Source: Anaerolineales bacterium (GTDB lineage: Bacteria > Chloroflexota > Anaerolineae > Anaerolineales > Villigracilaceae). Taken from it: DNA of 64,000 nt. Position numbers and translations under genes: made by a program. The DNA is taken from the NCBI GenBank assembly GCA_016927315.1, contig JAFGMV010000036.1, forward strand, positions 1-64,000, given 5' to 3'. Under the pieces are notes generated by a model, which was not told where the DNA came from, did no database searches, and saw nothing but the letters and a program-made list of their open reading frames with translations. Of this stretch, positions 1 to 8,775 are shown piece by piece; within the stretch, counting starts at the first letter, position 1, and each line of letters begins with the position of its first letter.

Positions 1-334
1 GCTAGTAGCCAGAACATCCTACACTTATATCCTGTTGAAAAAGACGACAAGACCTGGCCAATTCATACTATATATACCCTCATTTAGGGACAAAACTTTA
101 GGAATCAGATGATTGCCCCCGGGTTACAAAAATATCTCAGGGCTTTCCACAAGCTCCATCACCAGCCGGAACAACCTTTCTTCGCTGACCATCAAAATAT
201 TCCTGGATGAATCTTCAAGAGTATCGAACAAGCCTGTATAGGGTGAAAACGACTTTCCCGAAAATATGATCATGCATGGGAAAATTTTCTAGTAGCCGGG
301 TTTTCCCGGGAAACCTGCTGAGGGACAAAGGAAG
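1..334. other. gap left of the response regulator; one weak small ORF
   Basis: No convincing gene is seen here. A 49-codon minus-strand frame (273 down to 124) starts with ATG and reads as a plausible peptide ending in ELVESPEIFL, but it has no ribosome-binding site, so it may be the tail of a decayed gene. A nine-letter string ctagtagcc occurs twice, near 3 and 289. A small CCGGG-tttt-CCCGG hairpin lies at 296-309. Confidence 0.3.
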
Positions 335-346
335 TTATTCCTTGTC
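324..346 (-). terminator. possible hairpin at the end of the six-gene operon
   Basis: GACAA(A)GGAA pairs with TTCCTTGTC around a four-base loop, with one bulged base. The hairpin covers the stop codon of the response regulator. A second small GC hairpin follows at 296-309. Neither is followed by a clear T-run, so termination is only a possibility. Confidence 0.3.
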
Positions 347-1054
347 ACGACGGAAATCAATAAAGCGATAACCAACCCCTCTTTCCGTTAGAATATATTT
401 AGGGGTAGAAGGATCATTTTCCAGTTTCTGGCGAAGATAATTGATATATAGACGCACATAATGCGGCTCATCACGGTATTCATATCCCCACACTTTTGAG
501 AGTAACTGGTCATGTGAAACGACCCAGCCGGCGTTCTGCACCAGATGGTAAAGTAACCGATATTCGGTTGGGCGTAATTTTACCAATTTCCCTTCCAACC
601 AGATTTCCCGCCGGTCAAAGTCGATTTTTAACCGTTCATCGATCTCCATCAATCCATGCATCCCCCCACTTACTCCCTCAGTACGACGCAGCACCGCTTT
701 TACACGGCTGACCATTTCTCGTGGGCTGAACGGTTTAGTAATATAATCATCGGCGCCCAACTCCAAACCACGGACCCGGTCGTCTTCTTCCCCCTTTGCA
801 GTCAGCATAATCACTGGCACATTGTTTATCTCGCGAATCATTTTCAAGACTTCAAAACCATCAACATCGGGCATCATTACATCAAGTAACACAAGATCAG
901 GTGTTGTATCTCGAATCCGTTCTAAAGCCTGTTTACCATTAAAAGCTTCTGTAACCTGAAACCCATCGTGCTCAAGATTCAGGCGTATGAAACGTACCAT
1001 ACGTTCTTCATCATCAACAACCAAAATTCGTCGGCGTTCAAAATCTTCTGCCAT
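335..1054 (-). CDS. OmpR/PhoB-family response regulator
   Basis: A 239-residue two-component response regulator that should bind DNA when phosphorylated. The receiver domain (about 8-120) has the acidic pair in LVVDDEE, the phospho-acceptor Asp58 in LVLLDVMMP and the conserved Lys107 in YITKPF. A winged-helix DNA-binding domain fills about 135-235 and ends in ERGVGYRF, typical of OmpR/PhoB. It is the last gene of a minus-strand operon, three bases after an 80-residue gene, behind a Ser/Thr kinase, PP2C phosphatase, VWA and FHA genes. No histidine kinase is adjacent, so its partner is either elsewhere or replaced by the Ser/Thr system. A close paralogue lies at 39127-39822. Family assignment is firm; targets are unknown. 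Confidence 0.93.
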   Translation of the reverse strand: MAEDFERRRILVVDDEERMVRFIRLNLEHDGFQVTEAFNGKQALERIRDTTPDLVLLDVMMPDVDGFEVLKMIREINNVPVIMLTAKGEEDDRVRGLELGADDYITKPFSPREMVSRVKAVLRRTEGVSGGMHGLMEIDERLKIDFDRREIWLEGKLVKLRPTEYRLLYHLVQNAGWVVSHDQLLSKVWGYEYRDEPHYVRLYINYLRQKLENDPSTPKYILTERGVGYRFIDFRRDKE

Positions 1055-1057
1055 AAA

Positions 1058-1300
1058 CTACTCCCTTACGAAGCCAATAATCTGATCATCCTCATCACCA
1101 GGCAAAATTTCAATGAAATTGATCTTCTCCAATGGCCAGATCGCCGCAACGACATCGTTTTGAATATAATGCAAATCTTTTCCGTCACGACGCCGGGGAT
1201 TATTGATTCTAATCATATTGTCCGATGGGGCGGGTAATTCATCAACTTCCCCTATAATCGCTTCTTCCCCAGAAATATGAAGTAACAATGTATGAGGCAT
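1058..1300 (-). CDS. small conserved hypothetical protein (80 aa)
   Basis: An 80-residue acidic protein with no membrane segment, signal peptide or recognised domain. It alternates short hydrophobic stretches (TLLLHI, MIRINN, INFIEIL) with charged loops, which would suit a small beta fold. AAAGGTG lies seven bases before the ATG. It sits between the FHA gene (16 bases upstream) and the response regulator (3 bases downstream), so it is almost certainly translated with the phosphorylation operon and may be an accessory of that system. I do not recognise its family. The tight spacing and ribosome-binding site make it a real gene. Confidence 0.75.
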   Translation of the reverse strand: MPHTLLLHISGEEAIIGEVDELPAPSDNMIRINNPRRRDGKDLHYIQNDVVAAIWPLEKINFIEILPGDEDDQIIGFVRE

Positions 1301-1316
1301 AAATCAACACCTTTCA

Positions 1317-1817
1317 TTAAATCTTGAACAATATTTGCAACTTTAATTTCCCCAGAGAAACCAAATCTCCGTTTCTCAATGGAGAGGCAATGTTCGCTTT
1401 GATTTTCTTACCATTCAGATACGTGCCATTGGATGAACCAAGATCCATGATGGTAATTTTTCTTTGGTCTCGTTTTAAGACAGCATGCAGGCGGGAAACA
1501 CCATTTTCATATGCATTATACGGTGAAAAATCTATATCAGGCATGAAAGGTTGGTCCTGTACAATTCGGCCAAGTGTAATTTCAGTTCGATCTGGTAGTG
1601 GAAGAAGTTGTCCATTTTCCAGAATTTGAATTGTAAGCCAATTTGCTGCTTCTTCAGCCTGAGATACAACCTGCCTGACAACAGGAACATCATGAATTCT
1701 TTCTGTAGTAAATGCCTTTGTATTCGTCTCACTTTCATCAACCAACTGGGCGCCACAATCACTGCAAAAGAGGGCCCCAGAAATTTCCTGATGCTGGCAA
1801 TTGGGACAAATAATCAT
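1317..1817 (-). CDS. zinc-ribbon / FHA-domain protein
   Basis: A 166-residue phosphothreonine-reader protein. The N-terminus is a zinc ribbon with two CxxC knuckles (Cys4/Cys7 and Cys18/Cys21). The FHA domain spans about 75-165 and has the family hallmarks GR, SRLHA, SSNGTYLNG, which bind pThr peptides. FHA proteins usually recruit substrates phosphorylated by Hanks-type kinases. Here the kinase (4215-6020) and the PP2C phosphatase are in the same operon, so the likely ligand is the kinase, the VWA protein or their substrates. It overlaps the upstream J-domain/VWA gene by four bases, which suggests coupled translation. No membrane segment is present. Confidence 0.9.
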   Translation of the reverse strand: MIICPNCQHQEISGALFCSDCGAQLVDESETNTKAFTTERIHDVPVVRQVVSQAEEAANWLTIQILENGQLLPLPDRTEITLGRIVQDQPFMPDIDFSPYNAYENGVSRLHAVLKRDQRKITIMDLGSSNGTYLNGKKIKANIASPLRNGDLVSLGKLKLQILFKI

Positions 1818-3298
1818 ACAACATCTTCCTCTTGATCATCATTGGGAATAACCAAAGCCCTGGTCCCATACTTGATTGTTTTTTGCCCTTCCAGGGTAAG
1901 CATATGTGTGTTTTGAAGTTGTTCTGCTTCAATCAGGGCGGTCCGGGCCAATTGACGTTCTCCCTGGTCTACCAGTTTAGAGGCGAGTAATTGCAGGTGC
2001 CGTGAGGCTTTCTGATATTCACCTGCCTCGGCTTCCTGGCGGGCTTTTTCTTGCAAGCGATATAAACTCAGCCGTGATAGGGCCTGAATGATTTCAGACG
2101 GAGGCGGTTCTCCTCCAGGGTCTTTGCTAATCGGCCTGGTAAGGCGCAAGTTGATCGTTGGAGGTATTGGATGAGAAATAATTGAAACTTTGAGAGACCC
2201 CTTCAAAAAATCAAGTTCTTTTCCCCGGATCGCCGCTGATTGTATTCGATATTCCAGCAGCACTTTCAAAACCCCTTTCTGAAGAATAGGACCCAAATGA
2301 AGAGATGAATCCAACAACAATGAACCAGGGTCTGGTTGAATACGAAATGCATATTGCAGGTCTGCTCCCGGGGGGGTATCATAATTTAGGACAACATCTT
2401 CTGCAAATACCTGCTTTAATGATTTAAATTTCTCAATCAATAAATGTTGAATATCTTGCGGGTTACTTACATAAGCACTACTCCCGCCTGTTTGACTCGC
2501 CAATTCATCTAAAAAAACATCATTCCAGTCATCCCCAATCCCCGTCCCACTGATACCAATGCCTTCAGAAGAGACCTCCTTAGCCAGGGCAAGACATTCG
2601 GCCTCATCACCGTATGTGTGCCCATCGGTCAGTATTACTATATGATTGACACGTCCTGGCTCCAGATGACGTCTGACCTCGTTGACACCGGCATTCATCC
2701 CTTGAAGCATTTCTGTTGCGCCAGATGGCTGCAGTGCTTGTATCAAACCAGGAACACGCTGCCGATCAAGCTGGTAGGAAGCTGGCACAATCACTTCTGC
2801 ACGATCGCTGAAACTAACAATACTGAAGATATCCTCCGGACGCAGTGCATTTACAATCTCAACCGCAGTAGACTTGACAATATTCATTTTCGCGCCCTGC
2901 ATAGATGTTGAACGATCTATGACCAGGCATACATTCAACGGTGAAGATGTATTTTTGTCTGCATTTTGGTAAGAACCAATTTTCAATAAAACATAAATCA
3001 ACTGGGGTTCAGACAATTTTACAAAGTTAGGACGACTGTAAAGCACATCGCAATAAATCGGATGCTTTTCAGTATCTTCAGGCGGGAGTGCAGCATCATA
3101 GGCAGCACGCCTCTCTCCGCTGGATAAAATTTCGTAGGCTTGTTGAACTTCCAGAAATAATTCTGTTTCCCCGGCTGCTTTATTTTTATCCGGATGGAGC
3201 CGTTGAGCCGCGTCCAGATAAGCCTGTCTGATTTCTTGTTGTGTTGCCTCCCGATGTACACCGAGCAAGGCATAATAATCTGGCGCCTGTGACTGCAT
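1814..3298 (-). CDS. J-domain / von Willebrand factor A fusion protein
   Basis: A 494-residue soluble protein joining two domains rarely seen together. Residues 5-70 are a DnaJ-type J domain with the essential HPD triplet at 35-37, which stimulates an Hsp70. Residues about 120-300 are a VWA domain with an intact metal-binding MIDAS motif, D128-x-S130-x-S132 in IDRSTS, plus later conserved Thr and Asp (GATEML, ILTDGH). The last about 100 residues are helical and TPR-like (RLSLYRLQEKARQEAEAGEYQKA). It lies between the PP2C gene (2 bases away) and the FHA gene (4-base overlap). By inference it is a scaffold that brings Hsp70/DnaK to partners of the phosphorylation circuit. No DnaK gene is nearby. 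Confidence 0.88.
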   Translation of the reverse strand: MQSQAPDYYALLGVHREATQQEIRQAYLDAAQRLHPDKNKAAGETELFLEVQQAYEILSSGERRAAYDAALPPEDTEKHPIYCDVLYSRPNFVKLSEPQLIYVLLKIGSYQNADKNTSSPLNVCLVIDRSTSMQGAKMNIVKSTAVEIVNALRPEDIFSIVSFSDRAEVIVPASYQLDRQRVPGLIQALQPSGATEMLQGMNAGVNEVRRHLEPGRVNHIVILTDGHTYGDEAECLALAKEVSSEGIGISGTGIGDDWNDVFLDELASQTGGSSAYVSNPQDIQHLLIEKFKSLKQVFAEDVVLNYDTPPGADLQYAFRIQPDPGSLLLDSSLHLGPILQKGVLKVLLEYRIQSAAIRGKELDFLKGSLKVSIISHPIPPTINLRLTRPISKDPGGEPPPSEIIQALSRLSLYRLQEKARQEAEAGEYQKASRHLQLLASKLVDQGERQLARTALIEAEQLQNTHMLTLEGQKTIKYGTRALVIPNDDQEEDVV

Positions 3299-3300
3299 AG

Positions 3301-4218
3301 CTATCCAAGTAATTGAACCAGGATTACACTTATATTATCTGGTCCCCCGGCAGCATTGGCTGCAGCGACCATATTCTGACAGGCGCGCTGCAAGCTTGAT
3401 GTTTCTGTGATAGAACGATACAGATTCTGTTCGTTGACCACCCCCCATAAGCCATCGCTGCAAAGCAATAAATATCCTGGTTGAGGAAACGTTACTGTAA
3501 AAATATCAGGCTCTAACACATCTCCCTGCCCCAAGGCACGATAAAGCACATTCCTTTGAGGATGAGATGCCGCTTCAGAGGAAGTCAACTGACCAAGTTC
3601 TTCCAACCGCCTGACCAGAGAATGATCTCGGGTGATTAGTTCAATACGGCCATCCGGGTTTACAGTATAAGCCCGGCTATCCCCGATATGAGCAATGGTC
3701 ACTTGCTGTCCCAATACCAGCGCCGCTGTCAGTGTGGTACCACTACCAGGTGCTTCCCGCTGTATAGTCTTCTGAGCTTCATTGACACTTTCAGACATGA
3801 TTTCTTGCAGAGATTCCTCCGGTGGTTGGGCCGGTAAATTAAACAAGTAAGGATGAAATTTCCGTAGTATATGACCTGCTACGATCCTGACTGCTGCGTT
3901 GCTGGCGACTTCACCAAACTGGTGCCCGCCCATACCATCTGCCACAACATACAGCCCAAAAGGGAGCGTTCCGGAATTGCCTGAAAGCAAGGATGTAACA
4001 GACAACAGGCTATCTTCGTTTAATTCACGTTGCTTGCCAACTGACTGCCCACACCCGGCTGCAAGTTGGGCCGGCTCTATACGCTGGGGCTGCTGTTCGA
4101 TGATGGTTCGAATTGCCTGATCTGAAAGCGGCGCAGTGGCGATGCCTTCCGGTTGGTCCTGTTTTCCAAAAAGTTGGCGGAAATAATTAAACACAAAAAT
4201 CTCCTCGTTCTCGCTCAA
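3301..4218 (-). CDS. PP2C-family Ser/Thr protein phosphatase
   Basis: A 305-residue PPM/PP2C metal-dependent phosphatase that should reverse phosphorylation by the adjacent kinase. The catalytic core (about 55-303) has the expected motifs: RELNEDS, VADGMGGHQFGE with metal-binding Asp and Gly, HIGDSRAY, LCSDGLWG and GGPDNISV. The first about 50 residues, rich in Gln and Pro, are probably a flexible tail. It overlaps the kinase gene by four bases (ATGA), the classic kinase-phosphatase pairing of bacterial Hanks systems. No membrane segment is present, so both enzymes act in the cytoplasm. Confidence 0.94.
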   Translation of the reverse strand: MSENEEIFVFNYFRQLFGKQDQPEGIATAPLSDQAIRTIIEQQPQRIEPAQLAAGCGQSVGKQRELNEDSLLSVTSLLSGNSGTLPFGLYVVADGMGGHQFGEVASNAAVRIVAGHILRKFHPYLFNLPAQPPEESLQEIMSESVNEAQKTIQREAPGSGTTLTAALVLGQQVTIAHIGDSRAYTVNPDGRIELITRDHSLVRRLEELGQLTSSEAASHPQRNVLYRALGQGDVLEPDIFTVTFPQPGYLLLCSDGLWGVVNEQNLYRSITETSSLQRACQNMVAAANAAGGPDNISVILVQLLG

Positions 4219-6020
4219 GCCAGCAGCGCATAAAGATTTCGATCAGTCGATCCGATGTAGACGATATCATCATATACCAATGGAGTTCCGGTGATAGGAG
4301 CTTGGGTGGCATACTGCCACCGCAGTCTACCCGTACGATATTCCAAACAATAGATCGTGCCATCAACTGATCCACAATACAGTGAATCCTTATAAATAAC
4401 TGGCGATCCACAGACCTGGTGTTCAGTCTTGAAACGCCAGACTTCCCTGGCACTCTGTATTTCTATTGCATAAATAAAGCCATCCGCAGAACCGGTAAAG
4501 ACCAGGTTGTCGGCTGCACATGGAGACACTACAGAACCCTTGCCAAGGCGAAATCGCCAAATCGCCCATCCATTTCGACTGTCAAGAGCATAGAACATCC
4601 CGTCTACACTTGAAAAATATACAGCCTGTTCCACAACAGTCGGAGAAGAAGTAATTGCCCGCTTGGCCAGTGAACGCCATTTCAATTGGCCTTTAAAATC
4701 GACCGCGTAAAAGTCTCCCGATTCACAACCAAAATAAACCAATTCTGAACTAACGAAAGGGGAAGAGCGTACGTAATCAGAAGCCTCAAACACCCAGGAT
4801 GCTCTCCCGGTCGTCAGATTTACCGCGTGAAGACACTCGTCATCTGAACCGAAAAATATATGCCCTTCAGAAATCCTCGGGGACGAGCGAATCGGTCCCT
4901 TGGTTTCATAAGTCCACAATTTCTTTCCTGATCGAGCGCTAACGACATGCAGGCTGTAATCTTCAGAGCCAAAATACAAATTTCCTTCATAAACAGCCGG
5001 CTTGGTAACGAGGCCCCCTTCAGAAGGGTATTTCCACAAGAATTGTCCATCTGCAGCATTCAATGCGTACAGGTTATTATCATAAGACCCCACGTAAACA
5101 GTGCCCTCATAATAAGTTGGCGCTCCTCGAATCTCATCTTCACACGTAAATATCCATAGTGGTTTTACACCACTGTTTTGCACAGCTGTTGACACGGCAA
5201 TTCGAGAAAGAGCCCCTGTTTTACGCGCCACGGACAGCAGCGCTTCTTTCATTTCAGATGTATCTTTAAACCGGTCTTCAGGATTATATTGAAGGGCTTT
5301 TTCAATCACAGCCACCAAATCACTGGAAACACCGGGATTAATTTTTTGAATTGGCCGGTCTGCAAACGAGAAGGGAGGTTCCTGCCTGGGATCACGCCGG
5401 GTAAGGATATGATGAACTGTAGCGCCCAATGCATAGATATCAGCCAAAGGCGTCGCCTCTCCACGGTACTGTTCAGGTGGCGAGTAACCTTCCGTACCGA
5501 TCATGGTCCCTTTTTGGCCGGTTTGAAAGGTTTTGGCAATACCAAAATCTATCAAGACAATATGACCATGTTGATTTACCATCACATTGGAAGGCTTCAT
5601 GTCACGGAAAATGATGGGATCCGGGCTATGGTTATGTAAGAAATCAAGGACATCACAAAGACCAATCGTCCAACTCAACACCTGGTCTTCCATAATGAAA
5701 CCATCTGTCTCGTTCAGGATTTTTTCCAGGTCACGACCATTGACAAATTCAAGCACCAGATAAGAGCGATTATCCAGGGAGAAGTAATCATAAATCCGCG
5801 GGATACCGGGATGAGTAAGCGTTGCCAGGATATTCGCTTCACGTTCAAAGTTTTGGACAATGGTTTTCCGAACCAATGGATCGGGTGCAGTATTCACCAT
5901 TTCTTTAACTGCCACCAATTTAACAACATTAGGAAAATGTAGATCGCGGGCGCGATAAACCGATCCCATACCGCCAACGCCAATTACTTCTTGAATAGTA
6001 TAACGTTCAACCAGTGTCAC
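4215..6020 (-). CDS. Hanks-type Ser/Thr protein kinase with PQQ-type beta-propeller
   Basis: A 601-residue kinase. The catalytic domain (about 7-270) has the glycine loop GVGGMG (14-19), the ATP lysine in VAVKE (Lys39), FRD (138-140, with Phe in place of the usual His), DFG (158-160) and GTEGYSPPEQY. Residues about 295-601 are some seven blades of the type xYxGSxDxxLYAL, a PQQ/YWTD-like beta-propeller. No membrane helix separates the two, so the whole protein looks cytoplasmic, unlike PknB or PknD. Reading continues in frame upstream to a CTG at 6095, which has AGGAG seven bases before it. That start would add 25 residues including LQAG, normal just before the first strand of such kinases, so the true start may be 6095. 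It is the first gene of the six-gene operon. Confidence 0.93.
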   Translation of the reverse strand: MTLVERYTIQEVIGVGGMGSVYRARDLHFPNVVKLVAVKEMVNTAPDPLVRKTIVQNFEREANILATLTHPGIPRIYDYFSLDNRSYLVLEFVNGRDLEKILNETDGFIMEDQVLSWTIGLCDVLDFLHNHSPDPIIFRDMKPSNVMVNQHGHIVLIDFGIAKTFQTGQKGTMIGTEGYSPPEQYRGEATPLADIYALGATVHHILTRRDPRQEPPFSFADRPIQKINPGVSSDLVAVIEKALQYNPEDRFKDTSEMKEALLSVARKTGALSRIAVSTAVQNSGVKPLWIFTCEDEIRGAPTYYEGTVYVGSYDNNLYALNAADGQFLWKYPSEGGLVTKPAVYEGNLYFGSEDYSLHVVSARSGKKLWTYETKGPIRSSPRISEGHIFFGSDDECLHAVNLTTGRASWVFEASDYVRSSPFVSSELVYFGCESGDFYAVDFKGQLKWRSLAKRAITSSPTVVEQAVYFSSVDGMFYALDSRNGWAIWRFRLGKGSVVSPCAADNLVFTGSADGFIYAIEIQSAREVWRFKTEHQVCGSPVIYKDSLYCGSVDGTIYCLEYRTGRLRWQYATQAPITGTPLVYDDIVYIGSTDRNLYALLA

Positions 6021-6092
6021 CCCCGCCTGAAGCTGCTGGCGTGTACTTGAATCATCCCCTGTTTCAAGTGGTTCTGTTATTCGATGAGTTTC

Positions 6093-6107
6093 CAGAGCAT
6101 TTCTCCT
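6093..6107 (-). promoter_or_regulatory. ribosome-binding site and possible CTG start for the kinase
   Basis: On the minus strand AGGAG (6103-6107) is followed after seven bases by CTG (6093-6095), in frame with the kinase. The GTG at 6020 is preceded only by a run of Gs. An out-of-frame ATG between AGGAG and CTG opens a seven-codon frame that stops at once. The CTG start is inferred from spacing and from homologous sequence continuing upstream. Confidence 0.5.
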
Positions 6108-6530
6108 ATAACAACATCACACGAAGCATCCTATAACCTTACAAATTATAGTTTGCCCTGGCAGGTTTTGCAACCAGACGAAAGGGCCACTTCATATAAA
6201 ATTCATTACCATTGGTCAAATTCACTCCATCGTGGTGGATTCAGCAAATAAAAAACGAGGATTTGACCAAAACTACCCAACTTTTTGCAGATTGGTGCAG
6301 ACTGGTAAGATGCAATGGTTGTCCAACTCTCACATGCCCTGAAACCCTTCAACGTCTTCTACACGGACACCCTTCACCCGCTGCAGATGTACAACTGTCC
6401 TTTCCTTGGATACCGGCTCCTTTAAAACGCCATCACAAACAAACCAAATCCACCAAGCTATCATTATCCAATTACAGAAAGGGCCAACCTCAAAGATAAT
6501 GGTATACTCATCCCACACTCGAGTGCAAAT
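6096..6530. other. divergent intergenic region between kinase operon and phosphoesterase
   Basis: About 430 bases without a convincing gene; frames on both strands read as unstructured sequence. It carries the kinase promoter (6145-6173). On the plus side a TATACT box (6503-6508) and a perfect ten-base palindrome CACTCGAGTG (6516-6525) lie just before the phosphoesterase ATG. The palindrome could be an operator. Confidence 0.5.
6145..6173 (-). promoter_or_regulatory. sigma-70-type promoter of the kinase operon
   Basis: On the minus strand TTGCAA (6168-6173), a 17-base spacer and a perfect TATAAT (6145-6150). It lies about 50 bases upstream of the CTG candidate start and should drive the six-gene operon. 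Confidence 0.7.
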
Positions 6531-7178
6531 ATGAAACTCTTAGCTGTTAGTGATGAGGTTGTCGACCGTTTATATACATTGGCTACAAAGGGACATTTTA
6601 AAGATGTCGACTTTATCGTTGGGTGCGGAGATTTACCCTACGAATACCTGGAATACCTGCTCACTGTCATCTGTGTCCCCCTATTTTATGTACCGGGTAA
6701 TCATGACCCCGAACATCACGAAGGAAAAGAGAGAGCACGCGCCGAGGGGGGGGTAAATATTGATCTAAGTGTTACCACTCATAACAATATCCTGTTGGCT
6801 GGTTTTGGCGGCTGCCACCGGTACAGACCAGATGGGATAAATCAATACAGTCAATCCGAAGCCTTTCGACGAGTTTATCGGATGATTCCGAAACTGGTGC
6901 TCAACCATAGAAAATATGGTCGCGCGCTTGACATTCTGGTTACACATTCCCCTCCCTATGGCATTCACGATGAAATGACCCAGGCACATCAGGGTCTGAA
7001 AGTCCTGAATTGGTTGATTGAGTGGGCCAAACCACGTTATCATTTACACGGTCATATTCATCTTTATCGTAGAAACCTGCTGCCATCAGACAGCATGCTG
7101 GGGGAAACGAATATCATCAATGTGTATCCTTATAAAGTAATTGAACTCCCCGATGATTTTTCAGCCATTTCAACATAG
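6531..7178 (+). CDS. calcineurin-like metallophosphoesterase
   Basis: A 215-residue metallophosphoesterase. Metal-site motifs seen are GCGDLP (about 32-37), PGNHDPE (about 57-63), THSPP and HGHIH near the C-terminus. The first motif reads SDEVVD rather than the usual DxH, so one metal ligand may be contributed differently. The substrate cannot be read from sequence; relatives cleave phosphodiesters or phosphomonoesters. No strong ribosome-binding site precedes the ATG. It is followed after 27 bases by the LipM-like gene and probably co-transcribed with it, though no functional link is obvious. Confidence 0.85.
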   Translation: MKLLAVSDEVVDRLYTLATKGHFKDVDFIVGCGDLPYEYLEYLLTVICVPLFYVPGNHDPEHHEGKERARAEGGVNIDLSVTTHNNILLAGFGGCHRYRPDGINQYSQSEAFRRVYRMIPKLVLNHRKYGRALDILVTHSPPYGIHDEMTQAHQGLKVLNWLIEWAKPRYHLHGHIHLYRRNLLPSDSMLGETNIINVYPYKVIELPDDFSAIST

Positions 7179-7205
7179 CCTAACAATCCTACAAGGTAAA
7201 TAGCA

Positions 7206-8021
7206 ATGAACCATTGGCGTCTGCTCATTACAGATCCTGCTCATGGCGCCTGGAATATGGCTGCCGATGAGGCTATCCTCGAACATGTTGGGAACAGGCA
7301 ATCACTTTCCACGCTCAGGTTATATTCCTGGGTTCCCCCCTGTTTATCCCTGGGACAGGCACAACCATTTTCTGATGTCGATACAACCTCTTTACACCAA
7401 CACGGGTGGGATGTTGTCCGGCGTCTTACCGGCGGCCGCGCCATCCTGCACACAGATGAAATAACTTATTCAATCATTGCCCCACCAGATGAACCACTCG
7501 TTGCCGGTACTGTACTGGAAAGCTACAATCGAATATCGCAGGCGCTGATTGCAGCCGTCTGCTCGATAGGGTTACCTGTTGAAGTAAAAGAACACCAGCC
7601 AGGGCTGAACACCAATGCCCATGGGCCTGTTTGTTTTGAAGTACCCTCAGCCTATGAGATCACAGTCCATGGCAAAAAATTGATCGGGAGCGCCCAGGCA
7701 CGAAAAAGACAGGGTGTCTTACAACACGGCTCCCTGCCGCTGAACGGTGATCTGACACGCGTTACCCAAGCTTTGAGGTTCCCCGATGAGACCACCCGCC
7801 AAAAAGCTGGACAGCGCCTGTTGGAACGGGCCACCACAGTGCGATCAGTCCTTGGCCGAAAAATAAGCTGGGAAACGGCAAAACAGGCGATTATTGAAGC
7901 ATTTGTTACAGAACTTGGTTTATCCCTGGAAACAGCCAGTATGTCGGCTGAAGAAAAAAAACGCACAGTCGAACTGGTCCGTGAAAAATACGCCCATTCT
8001 TCCTGGACTGAGAGAATTTAG
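7206..8021 (+). CDS. lipM: octanoyl/lipoyl transferase, LipM-like
   Basis: A 271-residue member of the biotin/lipoate ligase fold. RRLTGGRAILH (72-82) is the lipoyl-binding loop, and HGKKLIGSAQ (155-164) carries the conserved lysine. Cys143 in VCFEVPS matches the catalytic Cys position of LipM octanoyltransferases rather than LplA ligases, and QHGSLPL follows as in LipM. It would transfer octanoate from acyl carrier protein to a lipoyl domain such as GcvH, the first step of lipoate assembly. An AAGG box lies nine bases before the ATG. It is convergent with the DUF4230 gene, only four bases away. LplA-type ligation remains an alternative. Confidence 0.85.
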   Translation: MNHWRLLITDPAHGAWNMAADEAILEHVGNRQSLSTLRLYSWVPPCLSLGQAQPFSDVDTTSLHQHGWDVVRRLTGGRAILHTDEITYSIIAPPDEPLVAGTVLESYNRISQALIAAVCSIGLPVEVKEHQPGLNTNAHGPVCFEVPSAYEITVHGKKLIGSAQARKRQGVLQHGSLPLNGDLTRVTQALRFPDETTRQKAGQRLLERATTVRSVLGRKISWETAKQAIIEAFVTELGLSLETASMSAEEKKRTVELVREKYAHSSWTERI

Positions 8022-8025
8022 CTGG

Positions 8026-8679
8026 TTACTTCGTCTGGAACACAGAATCGTCGTACCCCAAAGCGTCAAAGAACCGGTCCAGAAATGCCTCCGCATTGAT
8101 TTGAGCCTGTACCAGAATACCATCTTCAATGGCCGCTTTCAGGATCTCTTCTTCCGCGCTCTGCCGCGCCAAAGTCTCCAGGTCTTGAGTCCCCTGCGTA
8201 CCCCAACCGGTTTCACGGTCATAGACATAGGACTTCTGGTTATCCAGTGTGGCGACAAACACTTCCGCCTGCGGAAGACCTACATACAGGATACCGTTCT
8301 GGTACTGTAAATCTTCCGGAGTTACCTTGCTCATATCGATCCCAGCGATTACCACACCGTGAGCAACGAACAAAATCTTATCGCCAAACAGGAAACTGAA
8401 AGTCCCCTGGCCGGTTTCAGCGGTGATCACCTTCTCGACACTATATTGAATTGTTTCCAGGCGGGCCAGGGCCTGAATATCATGTATGATGGTCACCGGG
8501 TCGGGGATGATCGTTGGCGTGGGATGCAAAAAATCACTCAGCTGGGTTTGCTGCGCATTAATGGTATGCTGCAAAGGTACAATTGTCTGGCGAGTACTCT
8601 CCTGGAGGTACTTAACGACAAAAAAAGCTGCTACAGCTACAATGACCAGTAATAAAATTGTAGCGAAATTCTGTTTCAT
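8026..8679 (-). CDS. DUF4230-like membrane-anchored protein
   Basis: A 217-residue protein with one N-terminal membrane anchor (about 7-25) followed by an outward-facing domain. The middle reads LARLETIQYSVEKVITAETG, then a hydrophobic VAHGVVIAGIDMSKV and ILYVGLPQAEVFVATLDNQKSYVYDRETGW, the pattern of the DUF4230 family, whose function is unknown. AAAGGATCTGAG precedes the ATG. It stands alone, convergent with lipM and divergent from the binding lipoprotein gene. Confidence 0.75.
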   Translation of the reverse strand: MKQNFATILLLVIVAVAAFFVVKYLQESTRQTIVPLQHTINAQQTQLSDFLHPTPTIIPDPVTIIHDIQALARLETIQYSVEKVITAETGQGTFSFLFGDKILFVAHGVVIAGIDMSKVTPEDLQYQNGILYVGLPQAEVFVATLDNQKSYVYDRETGWGTQGTQDLETLARQSAEEEILKAAIEDGILVQAQINAEAFLDRFFDALGYDDSVFQTK

Positions 8680-8717
8680 ACTCAGATCCTTTCAATAAGA
8701 CATCTTGCCGGATGTTA

Positions 8718-8747
8718 TTGTTACGGTTATGATAAATATTATATGAT
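8718..8747 (+). promoter_or_regulatory. putative promoter of the first PhnD-type lipoprotein
   Basis: TTGTTA (8718-8723), an 18-base spacer and TATGAT (8742-8747) in an AT-rich stretch. GAGGGG follows at 8762-8767, eight bases before the ATG at 8776. Confidence 0.45.
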
Positions 8748-8775
8748 AAAAAATTTCCTTTTGAGGGGATATAAT

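Noticed and set aside
6212-6518. 95-aa plus-strand and 62-aa minus-strand frames in the kinase-phosphoesterase gap
   Set aside because: No ribosome-binding sites, no plausible folds; probably chance frames in a promoter region.
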